Shown here piece by piece: positions 1 through 9,953 of a DNA stretch of 64,000 nt. This stretch comes from Aureimonas sp. OT7. Its GTDB lineage: Bacteria > Pseudomonadota > Alphaproteobacteria > Rhizobiales > Rhizobiaceae. Position 1 is the first letter of the stretch. Every line of letters begins with the position of its first letter. The notes under the pieces are model-generated. The model searched no databases. It was not told the origin of the DNA and was given only the letters and a program-made list of their open reading frames with translations. Both the position numbers and the translations under genes were made by a program. The stretch spans positions 2,827,501 through 2,891,500 of the forward strand of contig NZ_CP062167.1 of the NCBI RefSeq assembly GCF_014844055.1, given 5' to 3'.

Positions 1-610
1 CGCGGCCTGCCAGAACGTCACGCAGCCGGCGGGCGAAGGCCAGGTTGATATCCTTCTCGTGCACCCCGTCGACGCCCGTCGCCCCATTGTCGATGCCGCC
101 ATGGCCCGGGTCGACGACCAGGGTGAAGGGTTTCTGCCCGGGCGCCGGGCGGGCGGCGGCATCCCGGCCGCGGACGGGAACCGACGTCGATGCCAGTGCC
201 TCGCGGAAGGCGTCCTCGCTTGCCGTGCGCAACCTGAGCCGCAGCACGGTTCCGGCGGCGCCACCCGCCACGTCGAGCCGCGGCAGGGCAGGCTGCGACA
301 GCTCCAGCACGATGCGATAGCGTCCGTCGCCCGCGAGCCCATCCCGGGCGGCGCCGATGAGCGACCCTTCCGGCACGGGGGGCATGGGAGACGCCAGGAC
401 GGTGTCGTCGAGATCGAGGACGATCCTTCGTGGTGCATCGAGAATCGTCACGGCGTTGCTCGGGTTCTCCGTCATTTCGATGGACAGCATCGCCTCGTCG
501 GCCGTGCCCGACCATGTCATGCCCGTGACCACCGACGTTGCATTGGCAGGAGCGGGCAACCACATCAGGCACGCGAAGATGAGGAACAGGCATGACCAGA
601 TTTTCGTCAT
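1..610 (-). CDS. N-acetylmuramoyl-L-alanine amidase, AMIN plus Amidase_3 (3' end off window)
   Basis: Periplasmic zinc amidase that cleaves the amide bond between N-acetylmuramic acid and the stem peptide, normally in septal peptidoglycan splitting. The first 203 codons are visible. Residues 1-24 form a Sec signal peptide ending in PAPANA. Residues about 28-130 resemble an AMIN domain. The catalytic Amidase_3 domain opens at LVVDPGHGGIDNGATG, with His170 the expected first zinc ligand. The ATG at 608-610 places the signal peptide directly at the start. It is divergent from rne, a common arrangement in alphaproteobacteria. The rest of the catalytic domain is outside the window, so the other zinc ligands cannot be checked. 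Confidence 0.88.
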   Translation of the reverse strand, partial: MTKIWSCLFLIFACLMWLPAPANATSVVTGMTWSGTADEAMLSIEMTENPSNAVTILDAPRRIVLDLDDTVLASPMPPVPEGSLIGAARDGLAGDGRYRIVLELSQPALPRLDVAGGAAGTVLRLRLRTASEDAFREALASTSVPVRGRDAAARPAPGQKPFTLVVDPGHGGIDNGATGVDGVHEKDINLAFARRLRDVLAGR

Positions 611-1105
611 CGGGGCGGCTTGGCACTTTCATGGGCTGGTCTCTTGTTTCTGGCGCAAGCGCGCCGTAAAAGCAAAAGTTGAGACTTTAGGACAGGCGTG
701 CAGGCCGTGCCGCGAACCGACCGAAGCCCCAGAACAGCTTCGTCGCGTATGCAGGCTAAAGGAGCCGCCACAACGACCGCGGGTCTCGTAACAAATCCAT
801 TCCACCCGGCTTGCGGGGTGGAGCATCCATACGGCGCGGACAAGCGGACATGACCGCCGATGCGCCGACATTCGTCGGTCGCCGCCAGGCGACCAGTTGC
901 TGAAAATATTCAGGTCGCCAACGCGTGCAGGCAGCAGAACTCGGACATCTGACGGAGAAAAAGGGATCGCCACAGCGGTCGCCGTCGTCCGCCGCCTGTC
1001 TGCGCCCCCGAGCCGCGACCCTTACGGGCCGCCGCCCTGCCCCCTCCCTGCCGGCTCAACCGCCGGCACCGGACAGCGCGGCCATCGCCCGGGAAAGCAC
1101 ATTCC
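611..1105. promoter_or_regulatory. Divergent intergenic region; long rne leader
   Basis: This 495-bp gap separates the divergent amidase and rne genes and holds no convincing gene. It must contain both promoters, but no confident -35/-10 pair is visible. A perfect 7-bp stem (TCCACCC at 801-807, GGGTGGA at 816-822, 8-nt loop) lies on the rne side. An A+T-rich CTGAA/TTCAG pair lies at 900-913. A long structured leader would fit the feedback control through the 5' UTR known for E. coli rne, but that function is only inferred here. Confidence 0.45.
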
Positions 1106-3811
1106 ATGGCCAACAAAATGCTGATCGATGCGTCTCACCCGGAAGAGACGCGCGTTGTCGTCGTTCGCGGTAACCGCATCGAGGAATTCGACTTCGAATC
1201 CGAACATAAGAAGCAGCTCAAGGGCAACATCTACCTTGCCAAGGTGACGCGCGTCGAGCCGTCGTTGCAGGCCGCCTTCGTCGAGTATGGTGGCAATCGC
1301 CACGGCTTCCTCGCCTTCAGCGAGATCCACCCCGATTACTACCAGATCCCCGTGGCGGACCGTCAGGCGCTGATCGAAGAGGAACTGGCCCGCGTCTCCG
1401 AAGACGACGACGCGGACGAGCCGCGGCCCGAGCCGAAGTCGGGCGCAAAGCGCCCCCGCCGCAGCCGGAAGTCCGCCCAGGCAGCCGACGTCGAGGGAGA
1501 GGACAGCATCTCCGAGCCGGTCGCTTCCGACACGCCGGAGGCTGCCGCCGAAGACGCGGAGCCTGCCAAGAAGGCGCCGGCGCGCCGCCGCCGCACGACC
1601 CGCAAGAAGGCCGAGCCGGAAGCCGAGAGCGCCAATGACGCGGAAGCCGTGGCCTCCGCCGAGGAAGCAAAGCCGGCGGAAGCCGAGCCGGCCGAGCGTG
1701 AAACCGAAGAAGCCCCGGTCGAGGCCGAAAGCCACGACGAAGCTCCGCTGCCCGAGCAGATCGGCTCGGAAGACGCGATGGAGGAAGTCCCGGAGCGCCA
1801 TCGCACGCAGCGCAAGCAATACAAGATCCAGGAAGTCATCAAGCGCCGACAGATCCTACTGGTGCAGGTCGTCAAGGAAGAGCGCGGCAACAAGGGCGCC
1901 GCGCTGACGACCTATCTGTCGCTGGCCGGCCGCTATTCCGTCCTGATGCCGAACACGGCGCGCGGCGGCGGCATTTCCCGCAAGATCACCAACGTGACCG
2001 ATCGCAAGCGCCTCAAGGAGGTCGTCCGTGACCTGGAGGTGCCGCGCGGCATGGGCATCATCCTGCGGACGGCCGGAGCCAACCGTACCAAGGCCGAGGT
2101 CAAGCGCGACTACGAATATCTGATGCGCCTGTGGGAGAATGTCCGCACGCTCACCCTCGCCTCCACCGCACCGGCGCTGGTGTATGAGGAAGGCAACCTC
2201 ATCAAGCGTTCGATCCGCGATCTCTATAACAAGGATATCGACCAGATCCTCGTTGCCGGCGACGCCGGCTACCGCGAGGCGAAGGACTTCATGCGCATGC
2301 TGATGCCGAGCCAGGCGAAGGTCGTGCAGCGCTACCAGGACCCGACGCCCATCTTTGCGCGGCAGGGCATCGAAGCGCAGCTCGACAAGATGCTGCAGCC
2401 CAATGTCACCCTGCGCTCCGGCGGTTACATCATCATCAACCAGACCGAGGCGCTGGTTGCCATCGACGTCAATTCAGGGCGCTCGACGCGGGAACATTCG
2501 GTCGAGGATACCGCGCTGCAGACCAACCTCGAAGCGGCCGAGGAAGTGGCGCGCCAGTTGCGCCTGCGCGATCTGGCCGGCCTGATCGTGATCGACTTCA
2601 TCGACATGGAAGAGAAGCGCAACAACCGCGCTGTCGAGAAGCGTCTCAAGGATTGCCTGAAGGACGACCGGGCCCGCATCCAGATCGGCACCATCTCGCA
2701 TTTCGGGCTGATGGAAATGAGCCGCCAGCGCATCCGCGCCAGCGTGCTTGAATCCACGATGCAGGTCTGCCCCACATGCGGCGGCAACGGCTTCATCCGC
2801 TCGGCATCGTCGATGGCGCTGCATGTCCTGCGCAGCATCGAGGAGCATATCCTCAAGCACGGCACGCACAACGTGATCGTGAAGGTGCCGACCGCCACCG
2901 CACTCTACATCCTGAACGAAAAGCGCAACACGCTGGACGAGCTCGAGCGCAACCACGGCCTGCATATCAGCATCCAGGCCGAGGAAGGCCACGGTCACGC
3001 CCACGTCGCCATCGAGAACGGCACGGAAGTGCCGCGCAAGATCGGCATCGAGGTCGTGCAGCCCCAGACCGTCGAGCCTGTCGACGAGGATATGGTCGAC
3101 GAGGAGACCCCGGACGTTCAGGACGCCCCGGAGCCGACCGAGGCCCGTGACACCAGTGAAGAGCCGCGTCGCCGCAAGCGCCGGCGTCGGCGTCGGCGCG
3201 GTGAAGGCGACCTGGCGGAAGGCAATGGCCGCGCCGGCGACGCCGGCGAAGACGACGCTACCGATGACGGCGATGAAGACGAGGTCGCGTCCGAGGCAAG
3301 CGCCGAAGCGCCGTCCGAAGACGAAAACGGTGGTGACCGCAAGCGGCGCCGCCGTGGTCGCCGGGGCGGTCGTCGTGGCCGGGACTCCGCAACGGAAGAC
3401 ACCGCAACGGAAGAGGCCGCAGCGGAAGACGCCGATTCCGAAGACCGGTCGCAGGAGCGGATCGAGGACACGGCCACGTTGGCCGCTGAGGTGGAAAGCG
3501 GCGTGATCGTGGCCGAGAACGCCGACGAGCCGTTTGCCAGGGCATCCGACGACGATGCCGCGCCCGACGCCGTCGACGAGGAGACCGTGGCCGCCGCCGA
3601 AGAAGCCGCCCTGGACGGCGTCAACGGCGCGGTTTCCGCGGAGGATGTCGCGGCGGCGCCGGTAGACGCCATCGAGACGGCGGAAGAAGACGCTGAGCCT
3701 GCGGCCCCTGCCGAGTTGGCCAAGCCGGTCGTCACCAATAATGGCGAGACGGCCGAATCGGCCGAGAAGCCGAAGCGGACAGGCTGGTGGGCACGCCGCA
3801 GCTTCTTCTGA
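1106..3811 (+). CDS. rne: Ribonuclease E
   Basis: Endoribonuclease and degradosome scaffold for mRNA turnover and rRNA/tRNA processing; 901 aa. The N-terminus is the standard RNase E/G form (MANKMLIDASHPEETRVVVV). The S1 domain is split by an Ala/Glu-rich acidic insertion of about 140 residues (roughly 95-240), as is common in alphaproteobacterial RNase E. The catalytic metal-binding aspartates are Asp454 (AIDVNSGRST) and Asp497 (VIDFIDM), with the same 43-residue spacing as in E. coli. The Zn-link is CPTC at 555-558. The C-terminal 220 residues are low complexity, with arginine-rich RNA-binding blocks (RRRKRRRRRRR) alternating with acidic stretches. A strong terminator follows. Confidence 0.97.
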   Translation: MANKMLIDASHPEETRVVVVRGNRIEEFDFESEHKKQLKGNIYLAKVTRVEPSLQAAFVEYGGNRHGFLAFSEIHPDYYQIPVADRQALIEEELARVSEDDDADEPRPEPKSGAKRPRRSRKSAQAADVEGEDSISEPVASDTPEAAAEDAEPAKKAPARRRRTTRKKAEPEAESANDAEAVASAEEAKPAEAEPAERETEEAPVEAESHDEAPLPEQIGSEDAMEEVPERHRTQRKQYKIQEVIKRRQILLVQVVKEERGNKGAALTTYLSLAGRYSVLMPNTARGGGISRKITNVTDRKRLKEVVRDLEVPRGMGIILRTAGANRTKAEVKRDYEYLMRLWENVRTLTLASTAPALVYEEGNLIKRSIRDLYNKDIDQILVAGDAGYREAKDFMRMLMPSQAKVVQRYQDPTPIFARQGIEAQLDKMLQPNVTLRSGGYIIINQTEALVAIDVNSGRSTREHSVEDTALQTNLEAAEEVARQLRLRDLAGLIVIDFIDMEEKRNNRAVEKRLKDCLKDDRARIQIGTISHFGLMEMSRQRIRASVLESTMQVCPTCGGNGFIRSASSMALHVLRSIEEHILKHGTHNVIVKVPTATALYILNEKRNTLDELERNHGLHISIQAEEGHGHAHVAIENGTEVPRKIGIEVVQPQTVEPVDEDMVDEETPDVQDAPEPTEARDTSEEPRRRKRRRRRRRGEGDLAEGNGRAGDAGEDDATDDGDEDEVASEASAEAPSEDENGGDRKRRRRGRRGGRRGRDSATEDTATEEAAAEDADSEDRSQERIEDTATLAAEVESGVIVAENADEPFARASDDDAAPDAVDEETVAAAEEAALDGVNGAVSAEDVAAAPVDAIETAEEDAEPAAPAELAKPVVTNNGETAESAEKPKRTGWWARRSFF

Positions 3812-3840
3812 TCTCCGAAAGGTATCAGCGCGATACAGAA

Positions 3841-3869
3841 ACGCCGGCCACTTGCGTGGCCGGCGTTTT
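3841..3869 (+). terminator. Rho-independent terminator of rne
   Basis: Perfect 11-bp GC-rich stem (ACGCCGGCCAC / GTGGCCGGCGT) with a TTGC loop, followed by TTTTC. It starts 29 bp after the rne stop. As a near-symmetric hairpin it could also serve the convergent aminotransferase gene. Confidence 0.85.
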
Positions 3870-3887
3870 CGATTCCGGCGGTAGGGC

Positions 3888-5060
3888 TTATCGCCCTTCG
3901 ATAAAGGCCTGCAGCCTGTTCAGCGCCTCTTCCATCGCGGCCGTGTTGCCCGCATAGGACAGGCGCACGGTGCCCTCTCCCTTGGCCAGGTCGAAGTCGA
4001 GGCCGGGCGCCACGGCCACATGGGCTTGCTGCAGGAGCTCTCGCGCAAAGGTTGAGGCGCTGTTCCAGCCCTCGGGCAATGCGGCATAAGCGTAGAATGC
4101 GCCGTCGATCGGCGCGATGCCCGAGAAGCCCATGTGCGGCAGGCGCTCGATCATCAGCCGGCGATTGATCTCGTAGATGCGTCGAACCCCTTCCAGCTCG
4201 TCGCGCGCATCGAAGGCCGCTTCGGCCGCCACCTGGGAAACCTCCGGCGCGGATATATAGAGGCTCTGACCGATCCGCTCGGCCGCGCGGCGCAGGCTCT
4301 CCGGCAGCACGAGCCAGCCGATGCGCCATCCGGTCATGCAATAGTATTTGGAGAACGAGTTGATGACGATCGCCCGGTCGGTAAACTCGAGAGCCGAGCT
4401 GGCAGCCTCGCCATAGACCAATCCGTGGTAGATCTCGTCGGAGAGGAACGTGATGCCTTCGCTGTCCGCGAACTCGATCAGCGCCTGCAATTGCGCACGG
4501 GGCGTCACCGTGCCCGTGGGATTGGCCGGACTGGCGACGAGGACGCCCTGAACCGGGCTCTTGCGGTGCTCCGCCGCCAGCCTTGCCGCCGTCAGCACGT
4601 AACCGTCCTGTGGACCGGTCTCGATCTCGACGGGCTCGATGCCCAATGCGCGCATGATGTTGCGATAGGCCGGATAGCCCGGGGCAGCGATCGCGATGCG
4701 CGCACCGGGATCGAAGGCGGCCAGGAAGGCGAGGTTGAAGCCGGCGGATGAGCCCGTCGTCACCATGACGCGCGCGGCGGGCACCTCCACTCCATAGGCG
4801 TCACGATAGTGTGAGGCGATACGGGCGCGCAGCGAAGAGTGCCCCATCGCATCCGTGTAGGAAACGACGCCATGGTGCAGCATGTCGCGTGCCGCGGACA
4901 GCGCCACGGCCGGCGCCGGCGCCGAGGGCTGGCCGACCGCCAGCGAAATGACGGGCGCTCCGCCCGCTTTCAGCCGGTTTGCCTCGGCCAGCACGTCCAT
5001 GGCCCGGAAGGGCGCCACGTCGGAGCGGGCGGACGGGAAAGGATTGGGGTTCGCATGCAT
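3888..5060 (-). CDS. PLP-dependent class I/II aminotransferase
   Basis: Fold-type I aminotransferase of the aspartate aminotransferase family, 390 aa. The PLP lysine is Lys238 in INSFSKYYCMTGWRIGW. The substrate-binding SPANPTGT motif and the cofactor Asp/Tyr motif SDEIYHGL are present. The ATG at 5058-5060 was chosen over an upstream start because GTGAGG lies about 8 nt before it. It converges on rne across the rne terminator and diverges from the M48 protease gene. Substrate is not assignable; aspartate, aromatic or alanine-type acceptors all fit the family. Confidence 0.9.
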   Translation of the reverse strand: MHANPNPFPSARSDVAPFRAMDVLAEANRLKAGGAPVISLAVGQPSAPAPAVALSAARDMLHHGVVSYTDAMGHSSLRARIASHYRDAYGVEVPAARVMVTTGSSAGFNLAFLAAFDPGARIAIAAPGYPAYRNIMRALGIEPVEIETGPQDGYVLTAARLAAEHRKSPVQGVLVASPANPTGTVTPRAQLQALIEFADSEGITFLSDEIYHGLVYGEAASSALEFTDRAIVINSFSKYYCMTGWRIGWLVLPESLRRAAERIGQSLYISAPEVSQVAAEAAFDARDELEGVRRIYEINRRLMIERLPHMGFSGIAPIDGAFYAYAALPEGWNSASTFARELLQQAHVAVAPGLDFDLAKGEGTVRLSYAGNTAAMEEALNRLQAFIEGR

Positions 5061-5168
5061 CAAGAGCCTCACAATCGCCGGATTGGCATGGCCGACACTT
5101 TGCATTTACGAGGATCAGGGGCGAACCTGACCGCAAATGCGAATCGTCTCCGGGAGGCAGGATTTATC

Positions 5169-6539
5169 ATGAAACCGGGCCTGGGCCGCTTTACCCGCAC
5201 CATCGTCGCGTTTGCGGCCGCCTTGGCGACGGTTGCCTTGCCGCCGGTCGCGGAGGCACAGCAGCGCAGTCGCCTGCCCGTCGTGCGCGATGCCCAGATC
5301 GAAGGGTTGATCCGCGATTATGCCGAACCGCTCCTGGCGGCGGCCGGCCTGCAATCGAACCGGGTGGAGATCGTTCTCGTCAACGACCTGTCCTTCAACG
5401 CCTTCGTGGCAGGGCGGCGCATCTTCATCAATACCGGTACGATCCTGAATTCCGAAACCCCCAACGAGACCATCGGCGTCATCGCGCACGAGATCGGCCA
5501 TCTGGCCGGCGGCCACCAGGAGCGCCTGCGGGACCAGTTGGCGCGGGCCCAGGTGATCGCCGTCGTGGCCGGGCTCCTGGGTGCGGGCGTCGCCGTGGCC
5601 GGGGCAGCCGGCGGCTCGTCCGCCGCGGCCGGGGCCGGCAGCGGCATCATGATGGGCGGCGGGGGCCTCGCACGGCGCGGCCTGATGTCGTACCAGCGGA
5701 CGGAGGAGATCACCGCCGACCGATCGGCCCTCACCTATCTGCGCAAGACGGGACAGTCGCCGAAGGGCCTTCTCGACAGCTTCGACGGGCTCCTGCGCAA
5801 CAACATGCTGTCGGGGCGCGGCACCGACCGCTATCTCAGCTCCCATCCGGCGCCGCAGGACCGGATCGGATTTCTTCAGACGGCCGCGCGCGAAAGCCCT
5901 TACTTCGACCGCAAGGACCCGCCCGAGCTGCAGTTGCGGCACGATCTGGCCCGCGCCAAGATCGCAGCCTACAACGGCGGCGCGACGCTGGTGCGGCAGA
6001 CGTTCGGCCGCGACCTGCACAGCCAGCCGGCGCTATACGGCGACGCCATCGCGACCCAGTTGTCGGGCGTGCCGTCGGGTGCGCTTGCCAAGATCGACCG
6101 GTTGATCCAGCAGAGTCCGCGCAATCCATGGTTTTATGAGGTGAAGGGCGAAATCCTGATGGAAGCCGGGCGCGGCAAGGAAGCGGCAGCGCAGTTCCGC
6201 CGGGCGGTCGAACTGGCGCCGGGCCGATCCGGCCTTTTGCAGGCATCCATCGGACAGGCGCTCGTGACCTCGGGAGACCCGTCCCAGATGAAGCAGGCGA
6301 TCACCGAGATCCGCCGGGGCCTCGACCTGGAGCCGAACAATTACAACGCCTATCGCTTCCTCGCCATGGCCTATGGCCAGACCGGAGATGTCGGAGCGGC
6401 GGAGCTGGCGACGGCCGAAGGCTATTGGCAGGCGGGTAATTTCCGCGAATCCAAGGTCTTCGCGGCACGCGCGCAACAAAAGTTCCGTCCCGGCACGCCG
6501 CAATGGCAGCAGGCGCAGGATATCATCCAGACACGTTGA
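5169..6539 (+). CDS. M48-family periplasmic metalloprotease with TPR repeats (BepA/YfgC-like)
   Basis: Predicted periplasmic zinc metalloprotease, 456 aa, resembling BepA, which assists or degrades outer-membrane proteins such as LptD. Residues 1-30 form a signal peptide ending VAEAQQ. The zinc motif HEIGH is at 107-111, with a glutamate in RTEEITADRSAL (near 180) as the likely third ligand. Glycine-rich segments at about 135-165 may be a membrane-associated plug. The last 150 residues contain TPR-like helical repeats. GGGAGG lies 12 nt before the ATG. The DsbA-like gene follows 47 bp downstream on the same strand, a plausible envelope-quality-control pair. Confidence 0.92.
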   Translation: MKPGLGRFTRTIVAFAAALATVALPPVAEAQQRSRLPVVRDAQIEGLIRDYAEPLLAAAGLQSNRVEIVLVNDLSFNAFVAGRRIFINTGTILNSETPNETIGVIAHEIGHLAGGHQERLRDQLARAQVIAVVAGLLGAGVAVAGAAGGSSAAAGAGSGIMMGGGGLARRGLMSYQRTEEITADRSALTYLRKTGQSPKGLLDSFDGLLRNNMLSGRGTDRYLSSHPAPQDRIGFLQTAARESPYFDRKDPPELQLRHDLARAKIAAYNGGATLVRQTFGRDLHSQPALYGDAIATQLSGVPSGALAKIDRLIQQSPRNPWFYEVKGEILMEAGRGKEAAAQFRRAVELAPGRSGLLQASIGQALVTSGDPSQMKQAITEIRRGLDLEPNNYNAYRFLAMAYGQTGDVGAAELATAEGYWQAGNFRESKVFAARAQQKFRPGTPQWQQAQDIIQTR

Positions 6540-6586
6540 CCGCGCCGGCGGCCTGGCCGCCGCGACGCCTGACAAGGACGAACGCT

Positions 6587-7345
6587 TTGAAGCTCCATCA
6601 CCTCCTGGCCGTTACCGCGCTCGGCCTTGCCCTTCCGCCGTCCGCCCTGGCGCAAGGCTTCGATGCGGCGCAGAAGCAGGAGATCGGCGAGACGGTGCGC
6701 GAATACCTGATGGCCAACCCGGAAGTCCTGGTCGAGGTGATGGGCGCACTCGAGCAGAAGCGGAATGCGCAGTCCCGCGAAACCCGGAAGCAGGCCATCG
6801 CCGAGGTGGGCGACGCGCTGTTCGCCACGCCCGAAGGCGCGACGCTCGGCAATCCGCAGGGCGACGTCACGCTTGTCGAGTTCTTCGACTACAATTGCGG
6901 CTATTGCAAAAGGGCTCATGCCGACATGCAGGCCCTGGTGGAGTCCGACCCTGAATTGCGCGTGGTGCTGCACGAGATACCCGTCCTGGGGCCCGAATCC
7001 GTGGCTGCAAGCCGCGTCAGCCTGGCTTTCCGCAACCTGCATCCCGACAAGTACGGTGAGTTCCAGTCGCAGCTCCTGATGTCCCGCAGCACCGCCGACG
7101 AGGCGCGTGCCATCGAGGTGGCGGTGGGCCTCGGTGCAGGCGAGGCCGATATAAGGGCGGCGATGGCCACGCCCGCCATCGAGGCGGAGCTCGATGCGGC
7201 AGCCCGAATGGCCGTCTCGCTCCAGATCAGCGGCACGCCCTCCTACGTCATCGGTGACGAAATGGTGCCCGGCGCCGTGGGCGCCGATGCGCTGGCCGAC
7301 AAGATCGCCAATGTACGCGCCTGCGGCAGCGCGACCTGCTCCTGA
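6587..7345 (+). CDS. DsbA-family thiol-disulfide oxidoreductase (exported)
   Basis: Thioredoxin-fold periplasmic oxidoreductase, 252 aa, like the Com1/ScsC/BdbD group. The start is a TTG at 6587 preceded by AAGGA 9 nt upstream; it gives a clean signal peptide (MKLHHLLAVTALGLALPPSALAQ), whereas upstream in-frame starts would bury that peptide. The catalytic CGYC motif is at 104-107 in FDYNCGYCKRAHADM, and the cis-Pro loop is SGTPSYVIG. An N-terminal helical segment (about 25-75) resembles the oligomerisation or stalk region of ScsC-like proteins. Substrates are unknown. Confidence 0.9.
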   Translation: MKLHHLLAVTALGLALPPSALAQGFDAAQKQEIGETVREYLMANPEVLVEVMGALEQKRNAQSRETRKQAIAEVGDALFATPEGATLGNPQGDVTLVEFFDYNCGYCKRAHADMQALVESDPELRVVLHEIPVLGPESVAASRVSLAFRNLHPDKYGEFQSQLLMSRSTADEARAIEVAVGLGAGEADIRAAMATPAIEAELDAAARMAVSLQISGTPSYVIGDEMVPGAVGADALADKIANVRACGSATCS

Positions 7346-7425
7346 CGCAATCGCTCTTCCCATAACGCCCTGAAACGCTTTATACGGCGCACATCACAAT
7401 TGCATGGGCTTCTCAAGGATAAGAA

Positions 7426-7914
7426 ATGTCGAAAGAAGACAACGCCGTGGACCGCTCCCTCATCCGTGAACTGGCCGATATCCTCAACGATACCGACCTG
7501 ACCGAGATCGAGGTCGAGCAGGGCGAGCTTCGCATCCGCGTTTCGCGCCAGAAGGAATATGTCGCGGCAGGCGGTTACATGGCCGCCGTGCCGCAACAGT
7601 ATGCGCCGCAGCAGATGGCCCCGGCACCCCAGGGCGCCGCGCCCGCGGCGGCGCCGGCGCCAGCGGCTTCCGGGCCGGAGGTCGGCACGGTGCCCTCGCC
7701 CATGGTCGGCACGGTGTATATGGCTTCCGCGCCTGGGGCCAAGGCCTTCATCGAGGTCGGACAGCAGGTCAAGGAAGGCGATACGCTGCTGATCATCGAG
7801 GCGATGAAGACGATGAACCAGATTCCGTCACCCCGTGCCGGCGTGGTCAAGCGCATCTGCGTCGAGAACGGCCAGCCGGTCGAGTATGGCGAAGCCCTCG
7901 TCGTCGTGGCCTGA
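7426..7914 (+). CDS. accB: Biotin carboxyl carrier protein of acetyl-CoA carboxylase
   Basis: Carrier subunit of acetyl-CoA carboxylase; carries the biotin that shuttles CO2 to acetyl-CoA in the first committed step of fatty-acid synthesis. 162 aa. A short N-terminal helical region precedes an Ala/Pro-rich linker (about 55-80) and a C-terminal biotinyl domain with the EAMKTMNQI motif, biotin acceptor Lys128. accC follows 7 bp downstream, the usual accBC operon. Confidence 0.97.
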   Translation: MSKEDNAVDRSLIRELADILNDTDLTEIEVEQGELRIRVSRQKEYVAAGGYMAAVPQQYAPQQMAPAPQGAAPAAAPAPAASGPEVGTVPSPMVGTVYMASAPGAKAFIEVGQQVKEGDTLLIIEAMKTMNQIPSPRAGVVKRICVENGQPVEYGEALVVVA

Positions 7915-7921
7915 GGTGTCC

Positions 7922-9274
7922 ATGTTCAACAAGGTTCTAATCGCCAATCGCGGTGAGATCGCCTTGCGGGTGCTGCGCGCCTGCAAGGAACTCGGGATAC
8001 CCACCGTGGCCGTCCATTCCACCGCGGACAACGGCGCGATGCACGTGCGTCTTGCCGACGAAAGCGTCTGCATCGGCCCGCCGCCGGCACGCGACAGCTA
8101 CCTCAACATCCCCCAGATCCTGGCTGCCTGCGAAATCTCGGGGGCCGATGCCGTGCATCCCGGCTATGGCTTTCTGTCGGAGAACGCACGTTTCGCCGAT
8201 ATTCTGGAAGCGCATAACATCACCTTCATCGGTCCGCGCGCCAGCGACATCCGCACCATGGGCGACAAGATCGAGGCCAAGAAGACGGCGCAAGCCCTGG
8301 GTATCCCGGTCGTGCCCGGCTCTCCCGGCGCGGTTACCGACGATGGCGAAGCCATGCGTATTGCGGCCGATATCGGCTTCCCAGTCCTGATCAAGGCTTC
8401 GGCCGGCGGCGGTGGCCGTGGCATGAAGGTGGCCCGCACGCCGGAAGACTTGTCCATGGCGCTTGCGACGGCCCGGGCGGAAGCCGGCGCGGCCTTCGGC
8501 GACGACGCCGTCTACATCGAAAAGTACCTCGGCAAGCCGCGGCACATCGAAATACAGGTCTTCGGCGACGGCGAAGGCAATGCGATTCACCTTGGCGAGC
8601 GCGATTGTTCGCTCCAGCGCCGGCACCAGAAAGTGTGGGAAGAGGCGCAATCGCCGGCCCTCACCGATTCGCAGCGCAAGGAGATCGGCGAAATCTGCGC
8701 CAACGCCATGCGCAAGATGAAGTACCGGGGCGCCGGCACGATCGAGTTCCTGTACGAGAATAACGAGTTTTATTTCATCGAGATGAACACCCGCCTCCAG
8801 GTGGAGCATCCGGTGACCGAGGCGATCACCGGGCTGGACCTCGTCCACGAACAACTGCGCGTCGCCGCCGGCCAGGGATTGTCCCTCACTCAGGATCAGG
8901 TGACGTTTTCCGGCCACGCGATCGAGTGCCGCATCAACGCGGAAGACCCGGTCACTTTCGCTCCCTCGCCCGGCCAGATCACCTACTACCACGCACCCGG
9001 CGGCATCGGCACGCGGATCGATTCGGGCGTTTATCAGGGCTATACGATCCCGCCCTTCTACGACAGTCTCATCGGCAAGTTGATCGTGCATGGCCGCAAC
9101 CGGCAGGAATGCCTGATGCGTCTGCGCCGCGCCCTGGACGAGATCATCGTGGATGGGGTGAAGACGACGCTGCCGCTGTTCCAGCGGCTCGTGGACAACC
9201 CCGACATCCAGGCCGGAAACTACGATATCCACTGGCTGGAACACTATTTGTCGGGTGGCGCGAAAGCGGGCTGA
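7922..9274 (+). CDS. accC: Biotin carboxylase subunit of acetyl-CoA carboxylase
   Basis: ATP-dependent carboxylation of the AccB biotin using bicarbonate. 450 aa, the usual family length, starting [20 protein letters not shown]-grasp features are the glycine-rich loop [12 protein letters not shown] and the catalytic segment [15 protein letters not shown], followed by the C-terminal biotin-carboxylase domain. The ATG at 7922 immediately follows accB, so translational coupling is likely. A longer in-frame start inside accB is unlikely because it lacks homology. Confidence 0.97.
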   Translation: MFNKVLIANRGEIALRVLRACKELGIPTVAVHSTADNGAMHVRLADESVCIGPPPARDSYLNIPQILAACEISGADAVHPGYGFLSENARFADILEAHNITFIGPRASDIRTMGDKIEAKKTAQALGIPVVPGSPGAVTDDGEAMRIAADIGFPVLIKASAGGGGRGMKVARTPEDLSMALATARAEAGAAFGDDAVYIEKYLGKPRHIEIQVFGDGEGNAIHLGERDCSLQRRHQKVWEEAQSPALTDSQRKEIGEICANAMRKMKYRGAGTIEFLYENNEFYFIEMNTRLQVEHPVTEAITGLDLVHEQLRVAAGQGLSLTQDQVTFSGHAIECRINAEDPVTFAPSPGQITYYHAPGGIGTRIDSGVYQGYTIPPFYDSLIGKLIVHGRNRQECLMRLRRALDEIIVDGVKTTLPLFQRLVDNPDIQAGNYDIHWLEHYLSGGAKAG

Positions 9275-9300
9275 TCGGCCTATCCCGGAGCCCAAGCGAC

Positions 9301-9933
9301 ATGGTTTCGATCACGCCTGAGCTTCTCCTTCGGGCCTATGCCAGCGGCATATTTCCCATGGCCGAATCCGCGACGGACCGGTCGATTCACTGGATCGACC
9401 CGTCCGAGCGGGGCATCATTCCCCTCGATGGCCTGCACATCGCGCGCCGGCTGGCCCGCACCATCCGCAGTCAACCCTTCGATATCCGCTTCGACACGGC
9501 CTTCCCGGCCGTGGTGGACCGTTGCGCGGAACCGCAGCCCGGCCGCACCGAAACATGGATCAACCGGACGATCCGCGATCTCTACCTTCAACTGTTCCGC
9601 ATGGGGCACGCCCACAGCGTCGAAGCCTGGGAGGGCGACGACCTTGTCGGCGGCCTCTACGGCGTCAGCCTGGGCGGCGCATTCTTCGGCGAAAGCATGT
9701 TCTCCCGCCGCAGTGACGCATCCAAGATCGCGCTTGCCTATCTGTGCGCCCGGCTTCGCAAGGACGGCTTCGTGCTGCTGGATACGCAGTTCTTGACGGC
9801 GCATCTGGCCAGCCTCGGCGCAATCGAGGTTTCGCGGCGGCGATACCACGCCCTCCTCGCCGCGGCGCTGGAGGTCGATGCCGCCTTCGATGCAGGCGAC
9901 GCCCTTACGCACGAAGACGTTATGTCCCGTTGA
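9301..9933 (+). CDS. aat: Leucyl/phenylalanyl-tRNA--protein transferase
   Basis: Adds Leu or Phe to proteins with N-terminal Arg or Lys, marking them for ClpAP degradation (N-degron pathway). 210 aa. Family motifs include [11 protein letters not shown] near the start, [12 protein letters not shown], the central [15 protein letters not shown] region and [20 protein letters not shown]. It follows accC by 26 bp. Its last 70 bp lie inside the first copy of a 385-bp tandem duplication; the gene itself is intact. A truncated second copy of its 3' end, with Asp changed to Ile in LEVDAAF, lies at 10249-10318. Confidence 0.95.
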   Translation: MVSITPELLLRAYASGIFPMAESATDRSIHWIDPSERGIIPLDGLHIARRLARTIRSQPFDIRFDTAFPAVVDRCAEPQPGRTETWINRTIRDLYLQLFRMGHAHSVEAWEGDDLVGGLYGVSLGGAFFGESMFSRRSDASKIALAYLCARLRKDGFVLLDTQFLTAHLASLGAIEVSRRRYHALLAAALEVDAAFDAGDALTHEDVMSR

Positions 9934-9953
9934 ATGGGTCGGAACTGGAGAGG

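Noticed and set aside
3118-4341. 407-codon minus-strand frame joining rne and the aminotransferase gene
   Set aside because: Low-complexity Ser/Arg antisense of the rne C-terminus followed by an out-of-frame reading of the aminotransferase; crosses the rne terminator.
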